Origin: JAGXLC01 sp041686375
GTDB taxonomy: Bacteria > Bacteroidota > Bacteroidia > Bacteroidales > UBA12077
Direction: 5' to 3'
Assembly (NCBI GenBank): GCA_041686375.1
Contig: JAWLEB010000005.1
Coordinates: 56,271 to 120,270 of the forward strand
Length of the DNA: 64,000 nucleotides
In this document: positions 16,480 through 24,433 of the stretch, in pieces
How the letters are laid out: each line of letters begins with the position of its first letter
Numbering within the stretch: position 1 is the first letter of the stretch
Notes under the pieces: model-generated
The model's input: the letters and a program-made list of their open reading frames with translations, nothing else
What the model was told of the DNA's origin: nothing
Databases searched by the model: none
Position numbers and translations under genes: made by a program

Positions 16480-16947
16480 ATGAAGAAAATTATTATTCTC
16501 TCAATATTTTTACTGGCAGGCACATTTGCTTTTTCACAGAGTTATAATACGGGTGTAGGAGTTCGGGGCGCTTTTGCCTCAGGTATCACAATTAAGCATT
16601 TTGTAAAGGATAATGCTGCTTTTGAGGGTATAGTTTCCGGAGGAACCTGGGGAATGGATATTACCGGCTTATATGAAATTCATGCCCGGGCTTTTGATGT
16701 GGATCGATTAAATTGGTATTATGGCGGAGGAGCACATATTGCACAATGGAATAATGATTATCCTCATATTGCTGACGGAGATGGGAATAACGTGGTGGTT
16801 GGATTAGATGGAATTCTTGGTCTTGAATATTACATAGAAGAAATTCCATTTACTATCAGTGCTGATTGGAAACCTGTCTTTAACCTGATTGGTTATACCG
16901 GCTTTTGGGGATATGGAGGAGCAATATCAATTCGATACACTTTTTAG
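16480..16947 (+). CDS. Small outer-membrane beta-barrel-like protein
   Basis: A 155-residue exported protein. Its signal peptide (KKIIILSIFLLAGTFAFSQ) precedes a Gly- and aromatic-rich body with alternating hydrophobic residues, and the C-terminus IRYTF ends in Phe, the usual mark of a barrel assembled by BAM. Segments such as GVGVRGAFASGITIKHFV, AAFEGIVSGGTWG and ITGLYEIHARAF look like successive strands, so an eight-strand OmpW/OmpX-sized barrel is plausible. Similar short proteins are common in Bacteroidota and are mostly unstudied. It is transcribed away from the ABC importer. Confidence 0.7.
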   Translation: MKKIIILSIFLLAGTFAFSQSYNTGVGVRGAFASGITIKHFVKDNAAFEGIVSGGTWGMDITGLYEIHARAFDVDRLNWYYGGGAHIAQWNNDYPHIADGDGNNVVVGLDGILGLEYYIEEIPFTISADWKPVFNLIGYTGFWGYGGAISIRYTF

Positions 16948-17213
16948 AGGTACTTAACATAAGCCTTGTAACCAGTAAAATTTTGTTTTCGAAATTTTTT
17001 GAGCGAAGAATGGCTTGAAAAATTACTACGTGTTGTATATTTTGTTTTTCTTTGCCTGCGAATTATTATTGAATGATTTTTTGAATTATTTGTTATTCAA
17101 TTTAATCGGGCGGAGGAATACTTAGCGTGTGTTCATAGAGGGTTACTATTGTCGATAAATTAATGCGGATAATCTGGGAAATATGGGATATTACAAAATA
17201 AAATTTTATAAGC

Positions 17214-18320
17214 ATGAAGTTTACTGGTTTACTAATGATTACCTTTTTGGCTTTTCATCATTCATTTGCAGAAGTTAAGCAGGATTCAACCATTTTTTTT
17301 GGGGAAAAATCAAAAAATTTTATTAGTCAGCATTTTGAAGGAAACTGGTTTATGGGCTACCGGTACAGTGATTATGAACCCGACCCTATAAACAAGTTTA
17401 CGCTTAAACGCAGTTATATTACGTTCAGACATAAATTCAATAAGACCTTTGATGTCCGGTTTACACAGGATATTACCCTGGATACAGAGGGAGACGATGC
17501 AGGTAATGTTGAAACACGCCTCAAATATTGTTACCTGAACATGAACCTACAGAATTTTATGTTTATTACAGATCCTTATATTAAGGGTGGACTCGTTCAC
17601 CGACCTTGGCTGGATTTTGAGCAAAAAATAAATCATTACCGTGTGCAGGGCTCTATGTTTCTTGAGCGTATCAATATGTATAATTCAGCTGATTTTGGGG
17701 TGACTTTCGGAGGACTATTCGGAGGAGAAATAGATGAAACGTATCAAAACAGGGTTAGATCTTCTTATCCGGGTCGATATGGTAGTTTTGCTATAGGGAT
17801 ATATAATGGAGGAGGATATCATGCGCTTGAGTTTAATGACAATAAAACGGTGGAAGCCCGGTTAACTTTACGGCCTTTTCCTGATAATTTCCCGGGATTC
17901 CAGGTTTCTTATAATATGGCTTATGGTAAAGGGAATATTGAATCAGGTCCTGATTTTGAGCTTCATAGTGGATTTGCTTCTTATGAAAACCAGCATATTG
18001 TAGTTACTGCTCAATATTATACGGGTGAAGGGAATTCAAGCGGTACTTTTGCAGACAGTGAAGGAAATGCATATTCAAATGAAGGCTATTCATTCTTCGG
18101 AGAATATAGAATTCCTAAAACAAATTTCGCAGTTTTCGGACGTTATGATAAATTTCTCTCAGGCGAGTCAATGGCAGATAAAGATCGATATATTGGCGGG
18201 TTAGCTTATTATTTTTATAAAAAGAATAAATTTGTAATCGATGTAGACTACCTGGATAATAAAAACGAGGTTATTCCTGACAGAACTATCTTTGAGGCAA
18301 TTGTGGAAATTAAATTCTGA
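17214..18320 (+). CDS. Porin-like outer-membrane protein
   Basis: A 368-residue exported protein. A signal peptide (KFTGLLMITFLAFHHSFAE) is followed by a long series of amphipathic strands, for example SYITFRHKFNKTFDVRFTQDITL, and ends EAIVEIKF. The pattern resembles phosphate-selective porin O/P-type barrels: strand pairs with short turns and a carboxyl Phe. Repeated aromatic girdle residues and a GGYHALEF loop fit a substrate channel. It is 266 bases downstream of the smaller barrel gene and near the ABC importer, so it might admit the same solute; that link is only positional. Confidence 0.7.
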   Translation: MKFTGLLMITFLAFHHSFAEVKQDSTIFFGEKSKNFISQHFEGNWFMGYRYSDYEPDPINKFTLKRSYITFRHKFNKTFDVRFTQDITLDTEGDDAGNVETRLKYCYLNMNLQNFMFITDPYIKGGLVHRPWLDFEQKINHYRVQGSMFLERINMYNSADFGVTFGGLFGGEIDETYQNRVRSSYPGRYGSFAIGIYNGGGYHALEFNDNKTVEARLTLRPFPDNFPGFQVSYNMAYGKGNIESGPDFELHSGFASYENQHIVVTAQYYTGEGNSSGTFADSEGNAYSNEGYSFFGEYRIPKTNFAVFGRYDKFLSGESMADKDRYIGGLAYYFYKKNKFVIDVDYLDNKNEVIPDRTIFEAIVEIKF

Positions 18321-18638
18321 CAAAATATGCAAAAAAGGAAAATTTGCTATTTGAATGGCAATTTCGTTTCCATGATCATATTGCCCCAAATGACAAAAAG
18401 TTTAGACCAAAACAAAATTACATCGTAAATAATCCCGAGCATTGGGTTAGTAATAAATTTTACAAAGTCTAACCTGTATTAACTCAAATATCTGAGATTA
18501 GAAATATGCATCCTAAATTTTGAAGGTAACGTATCAATAAATTTTTTACCGCCATTGTGTCATATATCTTATCAACACCTTAAAAAAGTGTTTTTACAAG
18601 ATATATAACAAAAGCAATAAAAGCAATGATAATGCTTA
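18321..18638. other. Convergent intergenic region, weak hairpins only
   Basis: No gene is seen between the convergent porin and efflux operon. Two weak signals: AACAC (18574-18578) / GTGTT (18588-18592) followed by TTT, and a palindrome ATGATAA-TGC-TTATCAT (18626-18642) that covers the stop of the minus-strand adaptor gene. Either could end transcription, neither convincingly. Confidence 0.35.
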
Positions 18639-19742
18639 TCATAATTCACTTGTTTTTTCGCGTTTTACTGGATCTTTAATATTAGCATTTTTAGATATTC
18701 CAGAGATTACTTCAATATTTACACCATCCGAGATACCAAATTCCGGGTATCTTTCTTCAAATTCTTGGTTTTCAGTTTCAATTTCAACGTAGGTTGTGTC
18801 ATTTCTGAACTGAAGCAGGCTTTCCGGGATTGCCATTACACTGTCTTTTTTCTCTAAAATTATATCCCCGTTAGCGCTATATCCTGCCCGGATGAACTGA
18901 GTATCTTTTATCTTAACGTCTGCTTTAATTTCAAACTGAACCGCTCCACTTTCTTCTGAGCCTTTTGGTGAAATATATTCCAGAACAGCATGAAATGTTT
19001 CATCGTTGATGGCTCCTATTTGAAGCTCCAGTTCCATTCCCGTTTCCAGTCTTCCCACTTCTGTTTCATCAACCTTCCCTTTAAAAATCATATCATTCAT
19101 ATCCGCTATACTAGCAATTGTTGTGCCATCGTTAAAATTGTTAGCCTCAATGACTGAATTTCCTTTTTCGACAGGAATGTCCAGTATTGTTCCATCTACT
19201 GTTGAACGTACCAGTGTATTTGAGCTTTCCCCGGATTGTTCTATTGCTCCTTCTTTAATCAACTGAAGATTGTTTTTTGCTGCATTCCGTTCTTCTTTAG
19301 CATTTTCAAAGGTTACCCTGTATTTTTGAAATTCTGCTTCGGGAATAACCCCTTTGTCGTATATTTGTTTTTGCCTGTCGTATTCTGTTTGGGCGTCTTC
19401 ATAGTTGATCTCTGCTTTTCTTACCCTGTTTCGTGCATTGTTAAGATTCACCATATCCGGAATTATTTTAATCTTTGCTATCAGGTCTCCTTCTTTTACT
19501 TTTTCGCCCGGTTCAGCATATATTTCCTGTATGATACCCGACACCTGTGGTTTAATTTCTATTTCCCTGCGGGGAATGACTTCGCCTGTAGCTACGGCTT
19601 TTTTTACAATATCTGTGTACATCGTACTTCTGGTATCATAAATCACAGGTTTTTCTTTAGATTTATTATGCAAATATAATAACGTTCCTCCGAATATGGA
19701 TACAATTACTACGATTAAAAAAATTCTCAGAACTTTTTTCAT
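18639..19742 (-). CDS. MacA-like periplasmic adaptor (HlyD family)
   Basis: Membrane-fusion protein that would link the inner-membrane ABC exporter to an outer-membrane channel. The 367 residues start with one membrane anchor (VLRIFLIVVIVSIFGGTLLYL), then a lipoyl/barrel-sandwich half (VVKKAVATGEVIPRREIEIKPQVSG), a long helical hairpin (about 95-165, NARNRVRKAEINYEDAQTEYDRQ), the second lipoyl half (TLVRSTVDGTILDIPVEKGN), and a beta-barrel with C-terminal membrane-proximal domain. It is last in the ATPase-permease-permease-adaptor operon, 12 bases after the second permease. No TolC homologue is encoded here. Confidence 0.9.
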   Translation of the reverse strand: MKKVLRIFLIVVIVSIFGGTLLYLHNKSKEKPVIYDTRSTMYTDIVKKAVATGEVIPRREIEIKPQVSGIIQEIYAEPGEKVKEGDLIAKIKIIPDMVNLNNARNRVRKAEINYEDAQTEYDRQKQIYDKGVIPEAEFQKYRVTFENAKEERNAAKNNLQLIKEGAIEQSGESSNTLVRSTVDGTILDIPVEKGNSVIEANNFNDGTTIASIADMNDMIFKGKVDETEVGRLETGMELELQIGAINDETFHAVLEYISPKGSEESGAVQFEIKADVKIKDTQFIRAGYSANGDIILEKKDSVMAIPESLLQFRNDTTYVEIETENQEFEERYPEFGISDGVNIEVISGISKNANIKDPVKREKTSEL

Positions 19743-19754
19743 TGTTTTAATATT

Positions 19755-21026
19755 TTAACTGTTTCTAATTGCTTCAATTGGTTTTATTTTGACTGCTCTT
19801 TTTGCAGGTAGCAAACCCGCCAATACTCCAAAAAACACCAGTACCCCTAATGCTGCCATGGCTATGTTGAAATTAATTTGTGGATCAGAAAACATTTCTG
19901 TATTTGCTCCTGAATTTTCCAGTGCATATCCAAGCAATCCCATTACTCCAACACCTGCAGCCAATCCGAAATACCCGGCAAGCACCGTGAGAGCAGCAGC
20001 CTCACTTAGTATTTGATTGATAATATTCCATGGTGTTGCTCCCAATGCTCTTTGTATGCCTATTTCCACCGTTCGTTCTTTAACAACCACAAGCATAATG
20101 TTACTTACTCCTATAATACCTGCAAGTAATGTACCGGTTCCTACAATCCATATTAATATTCCAATTCCTGTGAATAAGCCAACCATTTTTTTGTATTCTT
20201 TTTCAATATTGATATGGCCAATTGCTTGTTCATCCTCCGGAGAAATAGTGTGGGTTTTGTTCATTAATTTGATTGTATTTTCTTCCACTACTTTAGCTTC
20301 GTATCCTTCTTTTGCTGTTATGGCCATAAAGCCTATATTATCTCCATAGTTATATGCCTGCTGAAAAGTAGTGAACGGAATTGTAACAGAGCGCTCTTTG
20401 TCTCCCCCGAAACTGATATTGGGATTGAGCGGTTTAAAAACACCAACAACTTGAAAATAAACACCTTGAATGCGGATGTATTTTCCGATAGGCTGTTCAT
20501 TGGCCTCAAATAATTCGCCGTGGACTCTTTCTCCAATAACAACTACTTTCCTTTCTTCTTTTATATCATTTTGATTAATAAATCTGCCTTTTACCATTAT
20601 GGAGGGATCTATTTTGTTAAAATCAGGATAGTCACCATTTATGTTATATGAGCCTGATTTCAGTCCTCGTACTACATTATCGTTTCCATTGCTGTTGTAG
20701 CTTCCCATTTGAAGCTTCGGAGCTATATATTCTATTCCTTGTACATTTTGCTTAAGTGATTCAATGTCTTTATTTTTAAAGTTGATTCTCCTTCCTTTTG
20801 GAAAACCTTTGTAAGATTCTGTAGTCTGTTGCCCCCACATAAAAAAGCTGTTCGTTGCAAATTCGCCGATACCCTGGGTAATACCATTTATAAGTCCGTT
20901 TCCGGCCCCCAGCATCACTACAAGCATGAAAATGCCCCAGAACACCCCGAATGCTGTCAGTAATGTCCTCACTTTATTTTTTTTCAGAACACTGTATATT
21001 TGCTGCCATCTGTCTATATCAAACAT
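19755..21026 (-). CDS. MacB-like ABC permease (second copy)
   Basis: FtsX/MacB-type permease subunit without a fused ATPase, 423 residues. Layout: helix 1 after MFDIDRWQQIYSVLKKNKVRTLLTAFGVFWGIF, a large periplasmic MacB_PCD domain (about 55-275), then three C-terminal helices with the FtsX core (GIGILIWIVGTGTLLAGIIGVSNIMLVVVKERTVEIGIQRALGA, abbreviated here by its ends VKERTVEIGIQRALGATP). It closely parallels the adjacent permease at 21039-22271 (for example DRWxxI, RTxLTxF), so the pair probably forms a heterodimer. MacB-type systems work as mechanotransmitters for toxins, peptides or lipids. The substrate is unknown. Confidence 0.9.
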   Translation of the reverse strand: MFDIDRWQQIYSVLKKNKVRTLLTAFGVFWGIFMLVVMLGAGNGLINGITQGIGEFATNSFFMWGQQTTESYKGFPKGRRINFKNKDIESLKQNVQGIEYIAPKLQMGSYNSNGNDNVVRGLKSGSYNINGDYPDFNKIDPSIMVKGRFINQNDIKEERKVVVIGERVHGELFEANEQPIGKYIRIQGVYFQVVGVFKPLNPNISFGGDKERSVTIPFTTFQQAYNYGDNIGFMAITAKEGYEAKVVEENTIKLMNKTHTISPEDEQAIGHINIEKEYKKMVGLFTGIGILIWIVGTGTLLAGIIGVSNIMLVVVKERTVEIGIQRALGATPWNIINQILSEAAALTVLAGYFGLAAGVGVMGLLGYALENSGANTEMFSDPQINFNIAMAALGVLVFFGVLAGLLPAKRAVKIKPIEAIRNS

Positions 21027-21038
21027 ATTCCGGGGTTT

Positions 21039-22271
21039 TTATTCGTCTCTCAATGCAACTATCGGTTTAATTTTTGCGGCCTTTCTTGCAGGTACCAAAC
21101 CAGCTATCATACCTGCAATAATTAATAGTATTGTTGCACTTAAAGCAATGTTAATATTTACTTGCGGATTCATGAAAAAATCATTAGCCGTAATAGTACC
21201 AGATAATAAGTTTAAAATTCCAACACCCGCAACTAACCCAAAATAACCGGCAAAAGTAGTTATGAAAACTGATTCCATCAGTATAAGAGAAATGATAGAA
21301 CCCGGAGTTGCACCAATTGCTTTTCGGATTCCAAATTCAAAAGTGCGTTCTTTTACCAGTATAATCATTATATTGCTCACTCCTACAATTCCTGCTATAA
21401 TTGTTCCAATGCCTATTATCCAGATAAATAAATCAATTGCTGCAAAGACATCTTTAAATTGCTGATAGCGCTCCACGTTATTACTTATGTAGAGGGCTCC
21501 TGTATCTTCATGTTGGAAGTGGTGTTTTTCAGCCAATTTACCTCTTAAAGCGTTAACCATTTGTTTGCTATCTTCAGCGCTTATCAAATCCGACGTAAAA
21601 ATCAAAGCATGTACTTTGTTATCGCGGCTGAATATTTTTTGAGCAGTGGTGATAGGTAGATATAATCCCCGTAATTCTCTGTCACCTCCTTCGTCGTCAA
21701 ACACCCCAATAACTTTGAAAGCTATTCCGTTGATTTTTATGTATTTTCCTATCGGGTCTTTCTTTTTAAAGAGCGCTTCTTCTACTTTAATTCCAATACA
21801 GGCTACTTTTCTTGTTTTTTTTATATCTGTATCGTTAATAAAACGACCCTTCACCGGAATACTTTTTTCAATATCCCTGTATCCCGGGTGAACGGTTCTA
21901 ATATCAAAATCCCCATATTCATTCTTATAGGATACTTTGTTGCTGCCGTGTAAATTATACCTGGCTGATGTGTTTTTTAAATTGGGCAGATTATTTTTCA
22001 TCCATCTATAATCCTCCATATCAAGCTGTATCAATCTTCCTTTATTTAATCCATGATAGGTTTCGCTGGTTCGACCCCTATAGACAAATATGCTGTTTGT
22101 AGCATCGTCCCTGAACTGATACTCAATTCCATTTTGGAGTCCTCTACCTGATCCCAGCAGAATGACAAGCATGAATATTCCCCATGCTACGCTAAAACCT
22201 GTTAAAAAGGTCCTGAGCTTATTTTGCCGAATGGTGTGAAATATTTCCTCCCAACGGTCCCTGTCAAACAT
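21039..22271 (-). CDS. MacB-like ABC permease (first copy)
   Basis: Paralogue of the following permease, 410 residues, with the same four-helix plus MacB_PCD plan. The N-terminal FDRDRWEEIFHTIRQNK leads into the first helix, and VKERTFEFGIRKAIGATPGS is the cytoplasmic coupling helix that meets the ATPase. The C-terminus ends VPARKAAKIKPIVALRDE, the usual MacB/LolCE-like tail. Its first 8 bases overlap the ATPase gene and it lies 12 bases before the second permease, so all four genes should be one transcript. Two non-identical permeases plus a single ATPase suggests an asymmetric exporter. Confidence 0.9.
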   Translation of the reverse strand: MFDRDRWEEIFHTIRQNKLRTFLTGFSVAWGIFMLVILLGSGRGLQNGIEYQFRDDATNSIFVYRGRTSETYHGLNKGRLIQLDMEDYRWMKNNLPNLKNTSARYNLHGSNKVSYKNEYGDFDIRTVHPGYRDIEKSIPVKGRFINDTDIKKTRKVACIGIKVEEALFKKKDPIGKYIKINGIAFKVIGVFDDEGGDRELRGLYLPITTAQKIFSRDNKVHALIFTSDLISAEDSKQMVNALRGKLAEKHHFQHEDTGALYISNNVERYQQFKDVFAAIDLFIWIIGIGTIIAGIVGVSNIMIILVKERTFEFGIRKAIGATPGSIISLILMESVFITTFAGYFGLVAGVGILNLLSGTITANDFFMNPQVNINIALSATILLIIAGMIAGLVPARKAAKIKPIVALRDE

Positions 22272-22959
22272 ATCTTTCCTCTTGTACTTTAAATTTGTGA
22301 TTTTCTATAATTCCATCTCTCAGTCGAATTATACGCTTTGTCATTTCCGCAATGTCTTTTTCGTGGGTTACGATAATTATTGTGATTCCTGTATCGTTAA
22401 TATCTTTCAAAACCTTCATTACGTCATAGGATGTTTGGCTATCCAGGGCGCCGGTCGGCTCATCCGCAAGGATTACTTTGGGTTTATTGATTAGGGCTCT
22501 TGCGATAGCAACTCTTTGTTTCTGGCCGCCGGATAATTCATTGGGCATATGTTCAGCCCAATCTTTGATTCCCATCATTTCAAGATATTCCATGGCAATT
22601 TTGTTTCTTTTGCGCCTGCTCACCTTTTGATAATAAAGCGGCAAGGCCACATTTTCCATGGCATTTTTGAAAGAAATCAGGTTAAACGATTGAAAAACAA
22701 ATCCAATCATTGTATTCCTGTAGTGAGCAGCCTTTTTTTCGGATAATTCTCGTATTGGGTAACCGTCCAATTGATATGTACCGTTATCATAACCGTCTAG
22801 AATGCCAATAACATTCAGTAAAGTAGATTTTCCTGAACCCGAAGACCCCATAATAGACACAAGTTCTCCCTGCTTAATTTGCATATCTATGCCTTTTAAA
22901 ACATGGAGTTTATTTTTACCTGTTATATATGATTTGTGTAATTTGTTAAGTTGTATCAT
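22264..22959 (-). CDS. MacB/LolD-type ABC transporter ATPase
   Basis: Nucleotide-binding subunit of 231 residues. Walker A GSSGSGKST is at about 36-44, Q-loop in FVFQSFNL, signature ELSGGQKQR, Walker B VILADEPTGALDS, and switch His in VTHEKD. The ADEPTGALD form is characteristic of the MacB/LolD group. It heads the operon and would energise the two permeases encoded behind it. The upstream region contains a 9-bp inverted repeat (23048-23084) that might be an operator. Confidence 0.92.
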   Translation of the reverse strand: MIQLNKLHKSYITGKNKLHVLKGIDMQIKQGELVSIMGSSGSGKSTLLNVIGILDGYDNGTYQLDGYPIRELSEKKAAHYRNTMIGFVFQSFNLISFKNAMENVALPLYYQKVSRRKRNKIAMEYLEMMGIKDWAEHMPNELSGGQKQRVAIARALINKPKVILADEPTGALDSQTSYDVMKVLKDINDTGITIIIVTHEKDIAEMTKRIIRLRDGIIENHKFKVQEERYV

Positions 22960-23393
22960 GTCTGATCTAGTGATTTGATAATTTTTTCAATATTTGTGCC
23001 AGTATAGGCTGTTTGTTGATTATTAAATGGTTATGTTTCTATTCTGTTTGAACAGTATTCGATTATGAAACAACAACTGTTCGACTTTGTATATATTTGT
23101 TAAATGGTCTGTCCTTACCCTAAAATATTTCCATAATAAACTTTCGCCCATAATAAATTTGTAAACATTATTATGGATTAGTATGGTCTTTTCACTTTTT
23201 TAAAGTATGATTGCATTAGTCTATAAGATGAAAAATACAGTAAAAAGTTACACATTTTTTGATACGGAATTTGCCTATTGAGTGATGAGAAGGATTATAG
23301 ATGTATTTATAATTAGCATACTTGATTAAACTTTGTTCATTTGGATAGGTTTTTAAATCATAATTTTAAGAAGGATAAAATGCATGAGCAGTT
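22960..23393. other. Divergent intergenic region between the MacAB operon and the aminotransferase
   Basis: 434 bases with no credible gene. Noted: the inverted repeat at 23048-23084 (listed separately), and TATATTTG on the plus strand at 23092-23099, a match to the -7 element but without TTTG at -33 and 295 bases from the aminotransferase start. AAGAAGGATAAAA precedes the start region at 23370-23382. Confidence 0.35.
23048..23084. promoter_or_regulatory. Inverted repeat, candidate operator for the MacAB-like operon
   Basis: TTGAACAGT (23048-23056) and ACTGTTCGA (23076-23084) are inverted copies matching at 8 of 9 positions, with centres about 28 bases apart. It lies about 90 bases upstream of the export operon start. 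No regulator gene is adjacent. Confidence 0.35.
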
Positions 23394-24242
23394 ATGGAAA
23401 TTTGTATGGGAGATTATTTTATAGTGAACAAACAATTGAAACCTGTTGGTGCTTTTAAAGAGTATGAACAATTTAAGGGTTTTTCTATATATGAGATTTT
23501 AAGGGTTGAGGAAGGTGTCCCTGTTTTTTTTGAAGATCATTTCCAGAGATTTTTTGGTGCATTAAAGCAGCGAAACTTATTTATAGCTGAGAATGGCGAA
23601 GAGTTGCCAGATCAATTAGTACAACTTTTGCAAGGCAATGGTGTATCAAAAGGAAGAATAAAAATTATTGTGAATTTTTATGCCTATCCTAAGCATTTTG
23701 ACTATAACCTGTTGCTTTTTTTTACTGATTATCATTTTCCTACAGATGAGGAGTATGATAAAGGAATTCAATTGGGATTGTTTAATGCTGTTCGAAATGA
23801 ACCCAATGTAAAGATACTGGATACAGAAGTAAGAAAACGCGCCAATGACTATATCAGGAAAAAGAAAGTTTATGAAGCGCTGCTTGTGAATGAAAATGGT
23901 TATATCACAGAAGGCAGTCGTTCTAATGTGTTTTTGCTGAAAGACAATTTTGTTATAACTCCTTCTGATAATTTTGTTTTACAGGGAATAGCCAGGAAGA
24001 AAGTGATTGAAATTTGTAATGAAAACACTGTTGAATGTGAAATTCGGAATATCCATCAAAGTGAACTGAAAGATTATGATGCTGCATTTATAACGGGCAC
24101 TTCTCTTAAAGTATTACCGGTAAAGCGAATTGATAGATTGGAGTATTCAGCAAATCATGAATTATTACAGTTTTTCAGTAAAAAGTATAATGAAAAACTC
24201 AGTAATTATATTCATGAGAAATCCCATCTGTTTCACTCGTAA
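23394..24242 (+). CDS. Class IV PLP-dependent aminotransferase/lyase
   Basis: A 282-residue enzyme of the fold-type IV group (branched-chain aminotransferase, D-amino-acid aminotransferase, aminodeoxychorismate lyase). Seen features: the early arginine-containing segment EDHFQRFFGAL, the RNEPNVKILDTEVRK region that should hold the Schiff-base Lys, and the hallmark ALLVNENGYITEGSRSNVFLLKD, where Glu-Gly-Ser-x-Ser-Asn binds the cofactor. The tail DAAFITGTSLKVLPV is also typical. Length fits an aminodeoxychorismate-lyase or D-amino-acid type more than a full BCAT (over 300). No pabA/pabB neighbour helps to decide. Monocistronic, ended by the terminator at 24359. Confidence 0.85.
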   Translation: MEICMGDYFIVNKQLKPVGAFKEYEQFKGFSIYEILRVEEGVPVFFEDHFQRFFGALKQRNLFIAENGEELPDQLVQLLQGNGVSKGRIKIIVNFYAYPKHFDYNLLLFFTDYHFPTDEEYDKGIQLGLFNAVRNEPNVKILDTEVRKRANDYIRKKKVYEALLVNENGYITEGSRSNVFLLKDNFVITPSDNFVLQGIARKKVIEICNENTVECEIRNIHQSELKDYDAAFITGTSLKVLPVKRIDRLEYSANHELLQFFSKKYNEKLSNYIHEKSHLFHS

Positions 24243-24358
24243 GATATCATTTTTTATCAAATATAATAACCGACTACCAAACCAATACATAGCCTGAAAG
24301 CTTTAAATAAAAAAATCCGCGTTAGCTTGCAAAAACGCTCTGCTATAAATAATATAAG

Positions 24359-24396
24359 AAAGCCCGGCTGAGATTTGGTTTTCGTACCGGGCTTTT
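24359..24396. terminator. Bidirectional Rho-independent terminator
   Basis: AAAGCCCGG (24359-24367) pairs with CCGGGCTTT (24387-24395), with T and A tracts on the two sides. It separates the convergent aminotransferase and MacB-like permease genes. Confidence 0.85.
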
Positions 24397-24433
24397 GCTG
24401 AAACTATAGAAATTTAGCGTTGTATTGTATTGT

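Noticed and set aside
19236..19679. 147-codon frame opposite the MacA-like gene
   Set aside because: It is a shadow of the adaptor gene on the other strand, with a Phe/Cys-rich composition typical of antisense frames.
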